From contig JANYDI010000007.1 of NCBI GenBank assembly GCA_025363695.1, positions 1 to 9,104 on the forward strand: a stretch of DNA of 9,104 nt. The letters are read 5' to 3'. Positions 1 through 6,314 of the stretch are shown here, piece by piece (within the stretch, counting starts at the first letter, position 1; each line of letters opens with the position of its first letter). The notes under the pieces are model-generated. The model had not been told where the DNA came from. It worked only from the letters and a program-made list of their open reading frames with translations, and did no database searches. A program made the translations under genes and the position numbers. Source of the DNA: Opitutia bacterium. Its GTDB lineage: Bacteria > Verrucomicrobiota > Verrucomicrobiia > Opitutales > JANYDI01.

Positions 1-172
1 GTAGCCCAGGGCGTAAGCCCTGGGTCCGGGTTGAAAAACAAACTGGAGCCCTGTAAGGGCGGCACTCAGAACGTGAATAGGAGTGTCGCCCCTGTAGGGC
101 TCAAAATCTTTTTTCACCCGTAAACCCAGGGCTTACGCCCTGGGCTACGATATGCCGGCCCTTCAGGCCTCC
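1..172. repeat. Nested triple-arm palindrome, copy 1 (left edge cut by window)
   Basis: A perfect 25-nt inverted repeat joins 1-25 and 124-148. Inside it a second, imperfect pair joins about 46-66 and 81-101. Each arm is also a small hairpin by itself: CCCAGGGC/GCCCTGGG in the outer pair and GCCCT/AGGGC in the inner pair. A further right arm, TGCCGGCCCTTCAGGCCTCC at 153-172, has its partner outside the window; in the related copy at 5950-6144 that partner is present. There is no coding potential beyond shadow frames. It could be a non-autonomous mobile element, a REP-like repeat, or a structured RNA; the sequence alone does not decide. Confidence 0.85.
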
Positions 173-244
173 TTATGTGTGGTTTGTTGAATAGACTTAG
201 GGCGTGTGAACAATTAACTAAGTTATTTAATAAAACCACAAAAT

Positions 245-522
245 GATCGCCCTGAAGGGGCGAAGGATGATAGCCCAGGGCGACTCTTGGGTCGCCCTGG
301 GTTTACTGCGAAAAACAAACCAGAGCCCTGTAAGGGCGATTCAATAAAATGCACCCAATTTATCTTAAAATTAATAAAATATTGCAATAAATCTTAAAAT
401 ATATGCCTTATATCAGATTTAAAGAATCGCCCCTGTAGGGCTCTGAATCTTTTTCAACCAAAACCCAGGGCGACCCAAGAGTCGCCCTGGGCTGACAAGC
501 ATTCGCCCCTGCAGGGCTCTCA
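245..522. repeat. Nested triple-arm palindrome, divergent copy 2 with AT-rich core
   Basis: The architecture is the same as in the copies at 1-172 and 5950-6144, but most arm sequences differ. Outer arms 245-264 and 503-522 pair imperfectly. Middle arms 272-303 and 462-493 form a perfect 32-nt inverted repeat, and each is also a hairpin (CCCAGGGCGAC/GTCGCCCTGGG). Inner arms 323-342 and 424-443 match the inner arms of the other copies (GAGCCCTGTAAGGGCG and CGCCCCTGTAGGGCTC). Between the inner arms lies an AT-rich segment of about 80 bp (343-423), where the other copies have only about 15-20 bp. No gene is seen in it. Confidence 0.8.
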
Positions 523-584
523 TTTTGTGATTTATTATTGACTAATCATTTATCAACCCTAACGGATCCCTTAAAACAGGTTTT

Positions 585-720
585 TCGATCCCGAAGGGAT
601 CGAGAGGATGGGTCTTGTATCACCCTTCACGATGGGCAATTTTTATAAATACGTAGTATTTTAAAAATTGCCCATCGGCAGGGGATCCAAGGGGCGCAAG
701 CGCCCCTTGGCCCTTTTTTT
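585..720 (-). repeat. Three-hairpin boundary element, copy 1 (order C-B-A on + strand)
   Basis: Three consecutive palindromes. Hairpin C is at 585-603 (TCGATCCC/GGGATCGA, loop GAA). Hairpin B is at 631-676 (GATGGGCAATTTTTA-type outer arms, ATAC/GTAT inner arms). Hairpin A is at 687-710 (arms CCAAGGGGCG and CGCCCCTTGG, loop CAAG). GGATCC sits between B and A at 683-688. The linker between B and C, read on the minus strand, contains GATACAAGACCCATCC, which resembles the linkers of the other copies. Hairpin A lies next to the kinase gene. Its A end is the exact inverse of the one after infA (2967-3000). Confidence 0.88.
687..720 (+). terminator. Rho-independent terminator-like hairpin A with T tract, upstream of the kinase gene
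   Basis: A 10-bp GC-rich stem (CCAAGGGGCG/CGCCCCTTGG) is followed by CCC and seven T residues (714-720). This is the classical form of an intrinsic terminator on the plus strand. It lies only 45 nt before the kinase start, with no gene visible to its left in this window. It could therefore end an upstream transcript or act as an attenuator in the kinase leader. Confidence 0.7.
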
Positions 721-723
721 ACT

Positions 724-753
724 TTCAATTCAATTCAATTCGATTCAATTCCA
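724..753 (+). repeat. Short tandem pentamer tract in the kinase leader
   Basis: Six consecutive units of TTCAA, two carrying single-base changes (TTCGA, TTCCA). The tract fills most of the space between the terminator-like hairpin and the kinase start codon. There is no Shine-Dalgarno sequence in this leader. It may vary in length by slippage or serve as an unstructured ribosome landing site; both ideas are inference. Confidence 0.6.
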
Positions 754-765
754 AATTCCATCATC

Positions 766-2643
766 ATGATACACTTACGACATGCACAGGCGACGCGGAT
801 CCTGCTGGTGGAGGACGATCCGGAGGCCTTGGCGTTGTTGAAGGCGGTGCTACCGCAGGAGGGCTTTGTCTTATTGCCGCCGGTGTCGGACCCGGGCTTG
901 TTGTTGCAGCAGCTGCCGATTTATGCGCCGAATTTGATGATTGTCAGCGTGGATCTGGCCACCTGTGATGCCGTTCAGCTGGTGAAGGAGGCCCTGAAGC
1001 GCTACGCGGTGCCCTTGCTGTACGTGGCCAAGCATACGGATAATGCCCTGTTGGAGCGCTTGCAGGAAACAGCGCCTATGGGCTTGATTTTTAAGCCCTT
1101 GACGCGGGAAAAGGTCGTCAGCAGTATTGGTTTGGCGCTGTACAAGGCGTACATGGATGGCGCCTTGAAGGCCCAGGAGGCCTTGCTGAATTCTACGCTC
1201 AGCAGTATTCCGCATGCGGTGCTCACGGTAAATCGTAACCAGCGCATTCGTTATGCCAATCAGGCTGCTGCGCTTTTGTTGGAAAGGCCGGCTACAGCGC
1301 TTACGGGGCAAGATTTGTACAGCGTGTTGCATTTGAGGGATCGGGTGACGCAGGCACCGGTGAAGGACTTAGAGCGTTGGCTGCCAAGCCATGTATTGGC
1401 GGATGGGACACACACGGTTTTGGAGCTTGTGGGCGCTGAAGGCCGGGTATTGCTTGTGGAGCCACGGGTGACGCATACGCATGACTTCAGCGGGACACCT
1501 AATGGCGTGGTGGTGGTCCTGCATGATGTCCAGGAGCAGTTTTTGACCCAGGAAAGCGTGCGCATCATGGCAGGCGCCTTGGAAAGCCAGGACGATGCGG
1601 TGGTGGTTACGCGTTTTTCCGTTACGGGTGTGGACCCACGGATTGTTTATGTGAACAAGGCCTTTGAGGTGCTTACGGGGTGGCAACGCGATGCCGTTTT
1701 GGGGGGCAGCTTGCAGCTTTTATCGGCTCAAGGCAAGGAGGAACTCGAGGCCACCCTGGCTGTTTTGGCCTCGGGGAAAACCTATCGTGGCGAGCACCTT
1801 TTTGTGAAAAAGAACGGAGCACGCTTTATTGCTCAGCAAGTGGCTACGCCTGTGTATGATCAGCGGCAGCGCGTGATGCACTATGCCTTTGTGCTTCGAG
1901 ATGTTACGGAACTGCGGCATTTGGAAGCCCGAATCCGCAGCACTCAGCGCTTGGAGGCCATAGGGCGTCTGGCTGGTGGCTTTGCGCATGACTTCAACAA
2001 TTTGCTGTCTATTATCACGTCGTATTCTGATTTATTAAAAATCAAAATCGAGGACAATACCGCGTGTTTGCGGTATTTGGGCAACATCCAGCAGGCTTGT
2101 GTGCGAGCTGAAACTTTGGTTTCACAGCTCATGGCCTTCAGTCAGCGCGATACGAAGGCAAAACATTGGGTGAGCTTGACGCCTTTGGTGGAAGAAAGCC
2201 GTCCCATTTTGGAGCGCATGCTGCCCTCCGAGCTCACGCTTGTGGTCGAGTTGGCGGCGAATTTGCCACCGATTTGGGCTAATCGTAGCGAAGTGGAGCA
2301 AAGCCTACTCAACCTTGCCCAAAACGCCGCTGAGGCCATGAGTCAAGCGCCTGGCATGCTCACCTTGAGGACCTTTTTGTGCACGCAGGCGTGTGTGCCT
2401 GTCGGGCTTGTGCCTCAAAATTATGTCTGCTTGCAAGTCCAAGATACCGGCCCTGGCATTGATGCCGAGCTACAAGAGCATTTATTTGAGCCCTTTAGTA
2501 GCACCAAAGACGTGGGTCAAGGCGCTGGGCTTGGGTTGGCCTACGTTTATGGCGTGGTCAAGCAGTGCGGTGGGGATATTTTGGTAGAAAGCCAAACCGG
2601 GGCCTGCTTTACGCTCTATTTCCCCTGTGACAAAAAGACTTGA
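766..2643 (+). CDS. Soluble PAS-type sensor histidine kinase with degenerate N-terminal receiver domain
   Basis: The 625-residue protein has no signal peptide or membrane segment, so it is probably cytoplasmic. Residues 11-126 have a receiver-like fold: acidic cluster E16-D17-D18 and conserved lysine K110 in IFKPL, but S61 where the phosphoacceptor aspartate is expected. A PAS-like domain covers about 136-260 and a second about 265-385 (IVYVNKAFEVLTGW, PAS/LOV-like). The LOV flavin cysteine position appears to be leucine, so blue-light chemistry is unlikely. The dimerisation/phosphotransfer region has H408 in FAHDFNN. The ATPase domain has the N box around N520 (LAQNAAEAM), the G1 box DTGPGI (560-565) and the G2 box GAGLGLA. 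The catalytic half therefore looks intact. No partner regulator with an intact receiver lies nearby, so it is an orphan here. infA follows after 36 nt, suggesting co-transcription. The start was chosen as the first ATG before the receiver domain; no Shine-Dalgarno sequence precedes it. The signal sensed is unknown. Confidence 0.9.
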   Translation: MIHLRHAQATRILLVEDDPEALALLKAVLPQEGFVLLPPVSDPGLLLQQLPIYAPNLMIVSVDLATCDAVQLVKEALKRYAVPLLYVAKHTDNALLERLQETAPMGLIFKPLTREKVVSSIGLALYKAYMDGALKAQEALLNSTLSSIPHAVLTVNRNQRIRYANQAAALLLERPATALTGQDLYSVLHLRDRVTQAPVKDLERWLPSHVLADGTHTVLELVGAEGRVLLVEPRVTHTHDFSGTPNGVVVVLHDVQEQFLTQESVRIMAGALESQDDAVVVTRFSVTGVDPRIVYVNKAFEVLTGWQRDAVLGGSLQLLSAQGKEELEATLAVLASGKTYRGEHLFVKKNGARFIAQQVATPVYDQRQRVMHYAFVLRDVTELRHLEARIRSTQRLEAIGRLAGGFAHDFNNLLSIITSYSDLLKIKIEDNTACLRYLGNIQQACVRAETLVSQLMAFSQRDTKAKHWVSLTPLVEESRPILERMLPSELTLVVELAANLPPIWANRSEVEQSLLNLAQNAAEAMSQAPGMLTLRTFLCTQACVPVGLVPQNYVCLQVQDTGPGIDAELQEHLFEPFSSTKDVGQGAGLGLAYVYGVVKQCGGDILVESQTGACFTLYFPCDKKT

Positions 2644-2679
2644 CAAGCTGGCTTAGGCCCTTTATCACCCTATATTTGC

Positions 2680-2964
2680 ATGTCCGATTCCGAAGATGAT
2701 AAAGTAATTGAAGTAGAGGGTAAGGTGACCGCCGTTTTGCCATCGACCCTCTTTAGGGTTCAGCTCGAAAATGGCCACACCGTTTTAGCGCATATTTCTG
2801 GCAAGCTGCGCAAGAATTTTATTAAAATCACGGTAGGTGATTCCGTTAAGATGGAAATGAGCGCCTACGACCTCACCAAGGCCCGCATTACCTATCGCCT
2901 CAGGACCCTACCGCCCAGGCCCAGGGGCGCGCCGATGAGGAGCTACGGCCCGCGAAAGCGTTAG
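2680..2964 (+). CDS. infA: Translation initiation factor IF-1 with basic C-terminal tail
   Basis: This 94-residue protein matches the IF-1 S1-type OB fold across residues about 8-74. Family hallmarks are EVEGKVTAVLPSTLFRVQLE, the NGH...AHISGK motif, and the YDLTKARITYR end of the fold. IF-1 binds the 30S A site and works with IF-2 and IF-3 in start-site selection. Typical bacterial IF-1 is about 72 residues. The excess here is a short acidic N-terminus (MSDSEDD) and a C-terminal tail of about 20 residues rich in Arg and Pro (from LRTLPPRPRG to the end). Clade-specific tails may exist in this phylum, but I cannot confirm that here. It lies 36 nt after the kinase gene and probably shares its transcript. 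No Shine-Dalgarno sequence is visible. Hairpin A of a boundary element starts 6 nt after its stop codon. Confidence 0.95.
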   Translation: MSDSEDDKVIEVEGKVTAVLPSTLFRVQLENGHTVLAHISGKLRKNFIKITVGDSVKMEMSAYDLTKARITYRLRTLPPRPRGAPMRSYGPRKR

Positions 2965-2966
2965 GT

Positions 2967-3092
2967 AGGGCCAAGGGGCGCTTGCGCCCCTTGGATCCCC
3001 CAATGGTAGCGATTTATTAAAATACTGCGTATTTTAGATAAATCGCTACCATACAAGGCGATACAAGGCACCCTCCGGATCGCTTCGCGATC
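2967..3092 (+). repeat. Three-hairpin boundary element, copy 2 (order A-B-C)
   Basis: Hairpin A is at 2971-2994 (CCAAGGGGCG/CGCCCCTTGG, loop CTTG). Hairpin B is at 3003-3052 (outer arms ATGGTAGCGATTTAT..., inner arms AAAATAC/GTATTTT). Hairpin C is at 3078-3092 (GATCGC/GCGATC, loop TTC). GGATCC lies between A and B (2993-2998). Positions 2967-3000 are the perfect reverse complement of 681-714. The element fills the gap between convergent infA and the minus-strand gene at 3114, so it could terminate transcripts from both sides. Hairpin A here has no T tract on either side. Confidence 0.88.
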
Positions 3093-3113
3093 GAATTTGA
3101 TCATAGAGCGCTT

Positions 3114-4304
3114 CTAAAAATCCTCCTTATCAAAAATCACTTCGCCACCAATGCGGCTGTCGAGGTGGTCGTCGATTTTTAGTTTTGTGAGCTCTTTGGT
3201 AAATTTTTTTTGTTTTTCTTCCAAGAATTCCCTTTGGTCCTTCGAGAGTACACTGTATGCTAGGGTATCCTCTAGATTTTTCACCATCGTGCGAATACCC
3301 GAGCTTTTAGCCAAGGGATTACCCTTTAGGAGACGGCTTTTGAGATCAGGGTTACTCTGAAAATGCTCAACAATGCCGTTGTAAATTTCTGTAACGCTGC
3401 TGGGGGTATTTTCTCGACGACTACCTGAATCGTTTTGGGTACCTTTGATTTGGCGTTCCATTGCCTCCAGAAAGCCTCCTGCGTGTCCTACGGCATTTTT
3501 TAAATCGGGGACCACGTTCATCTTGCGAGACTCCCTGAGGCCTTCAACCGTTTCGCCGTTCTTGGGTTTGTACACAAAAGCACCATAGGTTTCTATTTTC
3601 AGGTAAATACGATTTTTGCCTAAAGGCGCTATGCCGTCAGGACTGACCCCTGCCTTCATCGGCCCATAAAGAAGGGTGCGTCTTTGATGGGGAAAAATAC
3701 CAGCCATGTCACTAAGCGTTTTTACTGATTTTTTATTATTGTCAATCCCACGTTGTACGCCTCCTGGAGCGGCTTGAAATTCAGGAAGATGCGTCGAAAT
3801 GCGTTGGTACATCTCCGTATGCGTATCTAAAAATTTAGCAATGCGGCCTTCAGGGTCTTCTATGCTCATGCCGCCAGACTGGAAGGCCCCTACGCTGGCT
3901 TCAGCTTTAGCTTGCAAAAACCACATGAGGTCCGTCATGGCTTGCATGCTGCAGGGCTCGGAAGGTTTTTTGTCTCCCAGTAGCTGATTTAATAAATCAC
4001 TGCCACGTTCAATTTTTTGGGCAATCTCGAGTTTCACGGATGCTTCCGAAGGTCCTTTGATCTTTGGCAAACAGGCTTGCTGCAGCGTAAAAACGCCAGC
4101 CCTACCACAGTCGAGCTCAAAACTCCCCTCAGGGGCGCTAGGGGCTGCAGCTTGGAGGGTCTGCGATTTTGAGCTCTCTATTAAAGAAACTGAAGAGGTT
4201 TTCTTAGAGACGGAATACCGCCCCAAGGGATGTTCTGCCTGAGAACCAGGGGGGTTGATTCCCTGGGTTGAACTTCCGACTTTTGGTTTACCGATCGATG
4301 TCAT
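3114..4304 (-). CDS. Unrecognised 396-residue soluble protein divergent from sctD; candidate type III secretion-related protein
   Basis: I do not recognise the family. The N-terminal 60 residues are rich in Ser, Gly, Pro and Thr with no hydrophobic signal peptide. Such a composition is common in type III secretion substrates but is not diagnostic. There is no membrane segment. Residues about 85-180 look mainly helical. The most structured-looking stretch is about 200-282 (AGIFPHQRRTLLYGPMKAGV, then GKNRIYLKIETYGAF and an NAVGHAGGFLEAM helix). The C-terminal part (about 304-396) is helical and charged and ends in an acidic tail (FDKEDF). No catalytic motif is evident. It shares a 130-bp divergent intergenic region with sctD, which is the main hint of a secretion link. 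A weak AGGGTG lies just upstream of the ATG, and this is the only methionine before the low-complexity region. It could instead be an unrelated lineage-specific protein. Confidence 0.75.
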   Translation of the reverse strand: MTSIGKPKVGSSTQGINPPGSQAEHPLGRYSVSKKTSSVSLIESSKSQTLQAAAPSAPEGSFELDCGRAGVFTLQQACLPKIKGPSEASVKLEIAQKIERGSDLLNQLLGDKKPSEPCSMQAMTDLMWFLQAKAEASVGAFQSGGMSIEDPEGRIAKFLDTHTEMYQRISTHLPEFQAAPGGVQRGIDNNKKSVKTLSDMAGIFPHQRRTLLYGPMKAGVSPDGIAPLGKNRIYLKIETYGAFVYKPKNGETVEGLRESRKMNVVPDLKNAVGHAGGFLEAMERQIKGTQNDSGSRRENTPSSVTEIYNGIVEHFQSNPDLKSRLLKGNPLAKSSGIRTMVKNLEDTLAYSVLSKDQREFLEEKQKKFTKELTKLKIDDHLDSRIGGEVIFDKEDF

Positions 4305-4434
4305 GACACCCTATTAACTCGACCCGTCTGCTTATGAGTTTAATGTCCTGTTATTAATAATCATAGATTTCAATAATTGAATTGCATTTAAAGCGTGGCT
4401 CTATTATTATTTGTTTTGCGTTTAACTTACTTTT
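4305..4434. promoter_or_regulatory. Divergent AT-rich promoter region between the unknown gene and sctD
   Basis: This 130-bp region separates two outward-facing genes and is the only internal unit boundary here without a hairpin element. A possible plus-strand promoter is TTGAAT (4377-4382) with TATTAT (4402-4407), spacer 19 nt, about 27 nt before the sctD start. The spacer is longer than ideal. I see no convincing minus-strand promoter and no clear operator palindrome. The divergent layout itself is the better evidence that both genes are driven from here. Confidence 0.45.
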
Positions 4435-5778
4435 ATGGAAGCGAAGCTCCAGGGCCCTTACCTACTGAAGCTGTTGGCTGGGCCAAATCAGGGAGCAGAA
4501 ATTGCTCTCAATGAGGAAACCTTGCTTATAGGCTCGGGGCAAACTGCAGATATCGTGCTTTCGGACAGCCTTGTGGCTGCGGAGCATGTACGGATTCGTG
4601 TCGAAAAAAATGTGGTTACGCTTCTGGCTTTGGCTCCTGGAGTGGCCTACAAAACCCGCGTTTTAGAGGTGGGCAAGGTCGAGGAGCTGGAATTATTTAC
4701 CCCTGTGGGCATTGGGACCAGCTATTTTGTTGTTGGGCCCCGCGACGCACGTTGGCCACAGTTTACGCTAGAAGAGCTCCTCAGTAAGGAAAAAGAAGCT
4801 ATCCAACTTGAGGCAACAAGCCACTTGGCTGGGAAAATCCGTACACTCAGTGATGCCGCGCTCTATGGGCTTTTAGGCGCCATTGTTTTGGCGATTTCCC
4901 TGGCTTTTCAGCTTTTTTGGATCAGTCCTGAAAAAAAGGAGTCCACGGAATCCTCTGGCGGAACACTGCATAAAAAAGCCGGGGCTAAGGCGCTCAACAA
5001 CCATGATTTAAAGAACTATATTGAAACCCTCAAGCAAGACAAAGGCTTAAGGGTTGAGCAGTTTGAGAACGGCGATATGCTCATTGCCGGCTATTTAGAC
5101 ACGTTTGAAGAGCTCATGCAAGTCGAGCGTGCCTTGCGGCCCTACCAGCAGACTATTCGTCTAAAACTGATAGATAACGAAGGCATTTTGGCGTCAGCTA
5201 AAGAAATATTACAATCCATCAAGGTCAGCATGACGCCAGAGGCCCTGCCCAAAGGCGGCCTAAAGCTCACGGGCTACCTCACCTCAAGGGAAAAGTTCGA
5301 TGAACTCAAAGAACGCCTCATGCGTGATATTCCCGGTTTGGCCTACATCGAGGAAGCACTCATGACCGATAAGGACATCCTTGAAAAAACAGAAAAACTC
5401 CTGGCCAGTGTCGGCTTGGAGGATAAATTGATGCTAGGGGTAGACAAGGGCAGCCTCAGCTTGATTGGTAATTTATCGGTACAACAAGAGGATGCCTGGA
5501 CGCGCATTTATACGACTATTCGCAAGGAACTGCGTCCCTACCTCAAGGTCACCCAACAAGTCAGTATTTTGGACGATAAGGCCTTTTTACACTGGGTCTT
5601 TGGCGACGCCGTTGACAGCGTTACGGGTGGCGAAACCCCTTGGGTCAGCCTTCTCAATGGCCAAAAATTGTTTGTCGGGGCCAAGCTCCGCTACGACTAC
5701 GTCCTGCATAGCATCGAACCTAACAGGATTACGCTCACGAAGAGTCAATCGCGATTGATGTTTAAGATAGGCGAGTAA
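4435..5778 (+). CDS. sctD: Type III secretion inner-membrane ring protein, SctD/YscD family, with N-terminal FHA domain
   Basis: The 447-residue protein has the SctD layout. A cytoplasmic FHA-like domain covers about 8-105 (LLIGSGQTADIVLSDSLVAA resembles the FHA glycine/serine core). One transmembrane helix lies at about 142-163 (LYGLLGAIVLAISLAFQLFW). A periplasmic part (about 187-447) contains repeated small ring-building (BON-like) modules. It ends in a region with VSLLNGQKLFVGAKL and a beta-rich tail, similar to the YscD C-terminus. SctD forms the outer of the two inner-membrane rings of the injectisome and contacts SctJ and the outer-membrane secretin. Length is close to that of classical YscD and far shorter than chlamydial CdsD. 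No other secretion gene lies in the window, so the apparatus genes must be scattered or start beyond it. No Shine-Dalgarno sequence precedes the ATG. A boundary element begins about 10 nt after its stop. Confidence 0.82.
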   Translation: MEAKLQGPYLLKLLAGPNQGAEIALNEETLLIGSGQTADIVLSDSLVAAEHVRIRVEKNVVTLLALAPGVAYKTRVLEVGKVEELELFTPVGIGTSYFVVGPRDARWPQFTLEELLSKEKEAIQLEATSHLAGKIRTLSDAALYGLLGAIVLAISLAFQLFWISPEKKESTESSGGTLHKKAGAKALNNHDLKNYIETLKQDKGLRVEQFENGDMLIAGYLDTFEELMQVERALRPYQQTIRLKLIDNEGILASAKEILQSIKVSMTPEALPKGGLKLTGYLTSREKFDELKERLMRDIPGLAYIEEALMTDKDILEKTEKLLASVGLEDKLMLGVDKGSLSLIGNLSVQQEDAWTRIYTTIRKELRPYLKVTQQVSILDDKAFLHWVFGDAVDSVTGGETPWVSLLNGQKLFVGAKLRYDYVLHSIEPNRITLTKSQSRLMFKIGE

Positions 5779-5785
5779 GGGCTGA

Positions 5786-5912
5786 GGGCTAAGGGGCGCC
5801 GTGGTCCCCTTAGGATCCCCTACAGGTAGCGATTTTTAAAAATGCTTTGCATTTTATAAAAATCGCTACCTGGCAGGAAATACTAAGGCCCATCCGGATC
5901 GCGAAGCGATCC
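5786..5912 (+). repeat. Three-hairpin boundary element, copy 3 (order A-B-C)
   Basis: Hairpin A is at 5789-5813 (CTAAGGGG/CCCCTTAG) and has an imperfect apical part, unlike the perfect stems of the other copies. Hairpin B is at 5823-5872 (outer arms CAGGTAGCGATTTTT and its complement, inner arms AAAATGC/GCATTTT). Hairpin C is at 5896-5912 (GGATCGC/GCGATCC, loop GAA). GGATCC is at 5813-5818 between A and B, and the linker ATACTAAGGCCC precedes C. It lies just after the sctD stop and may end that transcript, although hairpin A lacks a T tract. The sctD unit has no matching copy at its 5' end. Confidence 0.85.
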
Positions 5913-5949
5913 AGGTGTATTTTATAAATAACAACAAAACGCACATAAA

Positions 5950-6144
5950 GAGGCCTGAAAGGCCGGCATATCGTAGCCCAGGACGTGAGCCCTGGGTCCG
6001 GGATGGAAAATAAACCGGAGCCCTGTAAGGGCGGCACTAAAAATTTGAATACGAGTGTCGCCCCTGTAGGGCTCAAAAAAAATTTCACCCGTAAACCCAG
6101 GGCTTACGCCCTGGGCTACGTATCTGCCGGCCCTTCAGGCCTCC
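5950..6144. repeat. Nested triple-arm palindrome, copy 3 (complete)
   Basis: Three nested inverted pairs are visible. Outer arms are 5950-5968 and 6125-6143 (GAGGCCTGAA...GGCCGGCA, one mismatch). Middle arms are 5973-5997 and 6095-6119 (25 nt, two mismatches). Inner arms are 6018-6038 and 6054-6074. The sequence closely follows the copy at 1-172 along most of its length, and its right part is almost identical to 85-172. It is the only complete copy of this type here and defines the element as about 195 bp. It sits between two three-hairpin elements in a gene-free stretch. Confidence 0.88.
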
Positions 6145-6184
6145 CTAAGCGTGGCTTAAATTGATCGTTATATAAATTAAATCC

Positions 6185-6314
6185 GATCGCGAAGCGATCT
6201 GGAGGGGGCTTAGTATACCTTCCCGATAGGCAATTTTACCAAAATGCGCCAGCATTTTGTAAAATTGCCTATCGGAAGGGGATCCTAAGGGGCATGAATG
6301 CCCCTTAGCCCTTT
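6185..6314 (-). repeat. Three-hairpin boundary element, copy 4 (order C-B-A on + strand)
   Basis: Hairpin C is at 6185-6199 (GATCGC/GCGATC, loop GAA). Hairpin B is at 6223-6275 (CCGATAGGCAATTTTAC-type arms, inner AAAATGC/GCATTTT). Hairpin A is at 6285-6308 (CTAAGGGGCAT/ATGCCCCTTAG). GGATCC is at 6280-6285. Positions 6271-6314 are the perfect reverse complement of 8821-8864, and with one mismatch the match extends to 6261 and 8874. The element touches the last bases of the batE stop codon, so it lies directly at the 3' end of the batD-batE operon. Confidence 0.88.

Noticed and set aside
1..522. CRISPR array
   Set aside because: Repeats are inverted, nested and unequal in spacing; there are no regular direct repeats with unique spacers.
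1..765. tRNA, rRNA or transposase gene in the left gene-free region
   Set aside because: No cloverleaf with CCA-end features, no rRNA-like sequence and no open frame of useful length was seen.
3114..4304. Naming the unknown protein as a specific known effector (for example OspF/SpvC or SopD type)
   Set aside because: No catalytic motif or recognisable stretch of those families could be found; only context supports a secretion link.
5810..6088. 92-codon minus-strand open frame over the repeat region
   Set aside because: It runs across hairpins B and C of element copy 3 and into the nested palindrome, so its sequence is dictated by repeats; no family resemblance and no ribosome site.
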